A stretch of DNA of 64,000 nt from Neobacillus notoginsengisoli (GTDB lineage Bacteria; Bacillota; Bacilli; Bacillales; Cytobacillaceae), in contig NZ_QWEG01000008.1 in NCBI RefSeq assembly GCF_003515685.1, positions 124,001-188,000 on the forward strand, given 5' to 3'. Positions within the stretch are counted from its first letter, which is position 1. Every line of letters begins with the position of its first letter. The notes beneath the pieces were generated by a model that saw nothing but the letters and a program-made list of their open reading frames with translations, was not told where the DNA came from and did not search any database. Positions 62,760 to 64,000 of the stretch are shown here, one piece after another. The position numbers and the translations under genes were made by a program.

Positions 62760-63270
62760 TCATCGCACTCCTCTCCAAAAGGATTTGTTTTAACAAAACC
62801 TTTGATTTCGCGGCCCTCGACTTGACCGTATTTATATTCACACCGCACACTTCACTGATTTCCTTCATCGTCAGGTCATGGAAATAAGCGAGGATAATTA
62901 CCTCCTTGTATTTCACTGGAAGTTGGAAAACCGCTTCAATCAGCTCATCCTGTTCCTCTTTCAAAAAATATTGCGTTTCCGCACAATCCTGCTGCCCCTT
63001 TAGCAGCGAGGCAATAAACTCGCTGGCGTGGACTTTCCGATAATGCCAGCTTTTTACATAATCCTTGCAATGGTTAACCGCTATCCGATACAGCCAGGTT
63101 TGAACGCCTGAATCCCTCCGAAACCGGTCCAAGTTCTCATAGCATTTAATGAAAATCTCCTGGGAGAGGTCCTCGGCAGTCTGACGATTCCTCGCAAAAG
63201 AATAAGCCAAATGAAGAATCGCAGTCCCATACCGGTCCATCAAATCATTCAAAAACTCATCCTTTTCCAA
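62704..63270 (-). CDS. ECF-type RNA polymerase sigma factor
   Basis: 188 residues. Region 2: ILHLAYSFARNRQTAEDLSQEIFIKCYENLDRFR and QTWLYRIAVNHCKDY; region 4: LPVKYKEVIILAYFHDLTMKEISEVCGVNINTVKSRAAKSK. No region 3, so group 4 (ECF), of the SigX/SigV/SigW sort. Start is TTG at 63270 with GAGGGGGG about 8 bases upstream; the longer open frame runs into a REP-1 repeat. The next gene encodes its probable membrane anti-sigma factor. A self-recognised promoter is proposed upstream. Confidence 0.88.
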   Translation of the reverse strand: MEKDEFLNDLMDRYGTAILHLAYSFARNRQTAEDLSQEIFIKCYENLDRFRRDSGVQTWLYRIAVNHCKDYVKSWHYRKVHASEFIASLLKGQQDCAETQYFLKEEQDELIEAVFQLPVKYKEVIILAYFHDLTMKEISEVCGVNINTVKSRAAKSKVLLKQILLERSAMNGGTVTGSKDKDAQGRIV

Positions 63271-63306
63271 CTTGCACCCCCCTCGAACATTTCCTGCTTT
63301 ACTAAT

Positions 63307-63335
63307 TAGACGAAACTCATAGCGTTTTGGTTGAA
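63307..63335 (-). promoter_or_regulatory. Possible ECF autoregulatory promoter
   Basis: On the minus strand CAACC and CGTCTA are 16 bases apart, like ECF promoters (AAC / CGTC), about 37 bases before the sigma gene. Confidence 0.45.
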
Positions 63336-63350
63336 TATTTTTCCAAAAAG

Positions 63351-63420
63351 AAGCAGGGGGACGGTTCCAGTGCTTCATTCGGGAGTCGAAAGAAGCAGTA
63401 GAACCGTCCCCCTGCATTAG
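63351..63420. repeat. REP-1 palindromic repeat (copy 10)
   Basis: Full copy (GGGGGACGGTTCCAGTGCTTC facing GAAGCAGTAGAACCGTCCCCC). The following 195 bases up to 63615 contain the inverted repeat AGTCCAATT/AATTGGACT at 63503-63529 and no gene I can support. Confidence 0.85.
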
Positions 63421-63615
63421 TAAAAAATCCAATAGATCTATTAAATAAGGTGCTAATCCGTTCTAATTTGGTTAAAAACCCTTATAAATCAATAAAAAAA
63501 GATAGTCCAATTTACGTGCGAATTGGACTGCTAGTTGGTGTGCTAATCTGGTTTTTGTACTTGAAAGCCGAACCCGTTACCCAGCTGGGACGAGCTTTTT
63601 TGCCGGCATCCCTGC

Positions 63616-64000
63616 TTAAGGCAGGTTTTGCTTAAAAGAAAGGAGTGCTTCCCTTCCATTTGATTCGAGTGGGTAGTTCTCTAGTATCCTGTTGATTAAA
63701 TCGGCTTTATTTTTGTCGGTTAATAAGTTCTCCGTATTCAAGTAAGTCATGAACCCTTTAAAAGGATTGCCGCTATGGACGCTTTCGTGTAAAGTGTTCA
63801 AATTATTCATGTGTTTCTGGTAAAAGGGCTTGTCTTCGCTATTTGCCAGATTTACAGCCAGTTTTGAGGCTTCAACCGCTTTATCCAGGTCTATAACCAA
63901 ATAAAGATTGGCTAATTGCAGATAATAAGAGCTGTTGGGGAAAAAATGTGCTACCTGCTCAGCATAAGCAATTGAATTTTCATAATCGCCCTTTTCGGCA
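63616..64000 (-). CDS. TPR-repeat protein, C-terminal part (cut by window edge)
   Basis: The frame stays open to the end of the window, so the gene starts beyond it; an internal ATG at 63900 is not the start. The visible 127 residues contain TPR-like helical pairs (EKGDYENSIAYAEQVAHFFP, LQLANLYLVIDLDKAVEASKLAV). Probably a protein-protein interaction or assembly factor; nothing more can be said. Confidence 0.7.
   Translation of the reverse strand, partial: AEKGDYENSIAYAEQVAHFFPNSSYYLQLANLYLVIDLDKAVEASKLAVNLANSEDKPFYQKHMNNLNTLHESVHSGNPFKGFMTYLNTENLLTDKNKADLINRILENYPLESNGREALLSFKQNLP

Noticed and set aside
63450-63635. 61-codon frame with one hydrophobic helix near the right end
   Set aside because: No convincing ribosome binding site; contains the inverted repeat AGTCCAATT/AATTGGACT that looks regulatory or structural instead.
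1-64000. tRNA, rRNA or prophage genes
   Set aside because: Searched by eye for conserved tRNA and rRNA stretches and phage gene runs; none was seen, though a short tRNA could be missed without a computed scan.

Overview
The window is a stretch of chromosome from an endospore-forming member of the Bacillaceae. The grounds are an operon for a GerA-type germinant receptor, two CotF-like coat proteins, the yuaF-floT pair behind a SigW-like promoter, tcyABC, yfiYZ/yfhA with yusV and yusU, a lysine riboswitch upstream of a YvsH-like permease, and strong GGAGG ribosome binding sites throughout. Base composition is intermediate and the genus cannot be fixed from the sequence. No rRNA, tRNA, CRISPR array or prophage was seen. 

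Layout. 1-5 kb: the end of a ThiF/MoeB enzyme, cardiolipin synthase, NAD synthetase and a MASE3 sensor protein. 5-10 kb: riboswitch-controlled lysine permease and the cystine importer tcyABC. 10-14.5 kb: a 51-bp repeat array, yuaF-floT and an acyltransferase. 14.7-18.3 kb: a metal module (HMA chaperone, P-type ATPase with a CPG motif, Fnr-like regulator). 19-23 kb: a two-component system and a NERD protein. 23-28.3 kb (minus strand): nucleoside salvage, in which a LacI regulator, ribokinase, NupC, nucleoside hydrolase and EamA exporter would import nucleosides, cleave them and phosphorylate the ribose. 28.6-31.8 kb: hutG-gltS with a divergent LysR regulator. 32-37.4 kb: betaine transporter OpuD and a tungstate transporter with its HTH/binding-protein regulator. 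37.8-42 kb: azoreductase, an inactive NlpC/P60 protein, UppP and RodA. 42-45.8 kb: the germinant receptor. 46-52.3 kb: Fur-controlled siderophore uptake with a FhuF-like reductase. 52.4-57.6 kb: a frameshifted GMC oxidoreductase, small proteins and coat proteins. 57.8-60.1 kb: a TnpB element inserted in a small membrane-protein gene. 60-64 kb: small membrane proteins, an ECF sigma/anti-sigma pair and a TPR protein. 

The most unusual trait is the intergenic DNA. Many gaps hold short tandem arrays of unrelated sequence but shared design: a period of 51 (or 52) bp with an internal inverted repeat in most families, or a period of 21 bp. Two dispersed palindromic repeats (cores GGACGGTTC...GAACCGTCC and GTGCCTGGCACC...GGTGCCAGGCAC) recur 16 times, often directly after stop codons. 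A 179-bp MITE-like element with a 6-bp target duplication lies exactly at the nupC stop codon. 

Other points worth attention are an NlpC/P60 protein that has lost all three catalytic residues, the CPG metal ATPase next to a Cys/His-rich Fnr-like regulator, and a cluster of DnaA boxes at 31.8-31.96 kb.
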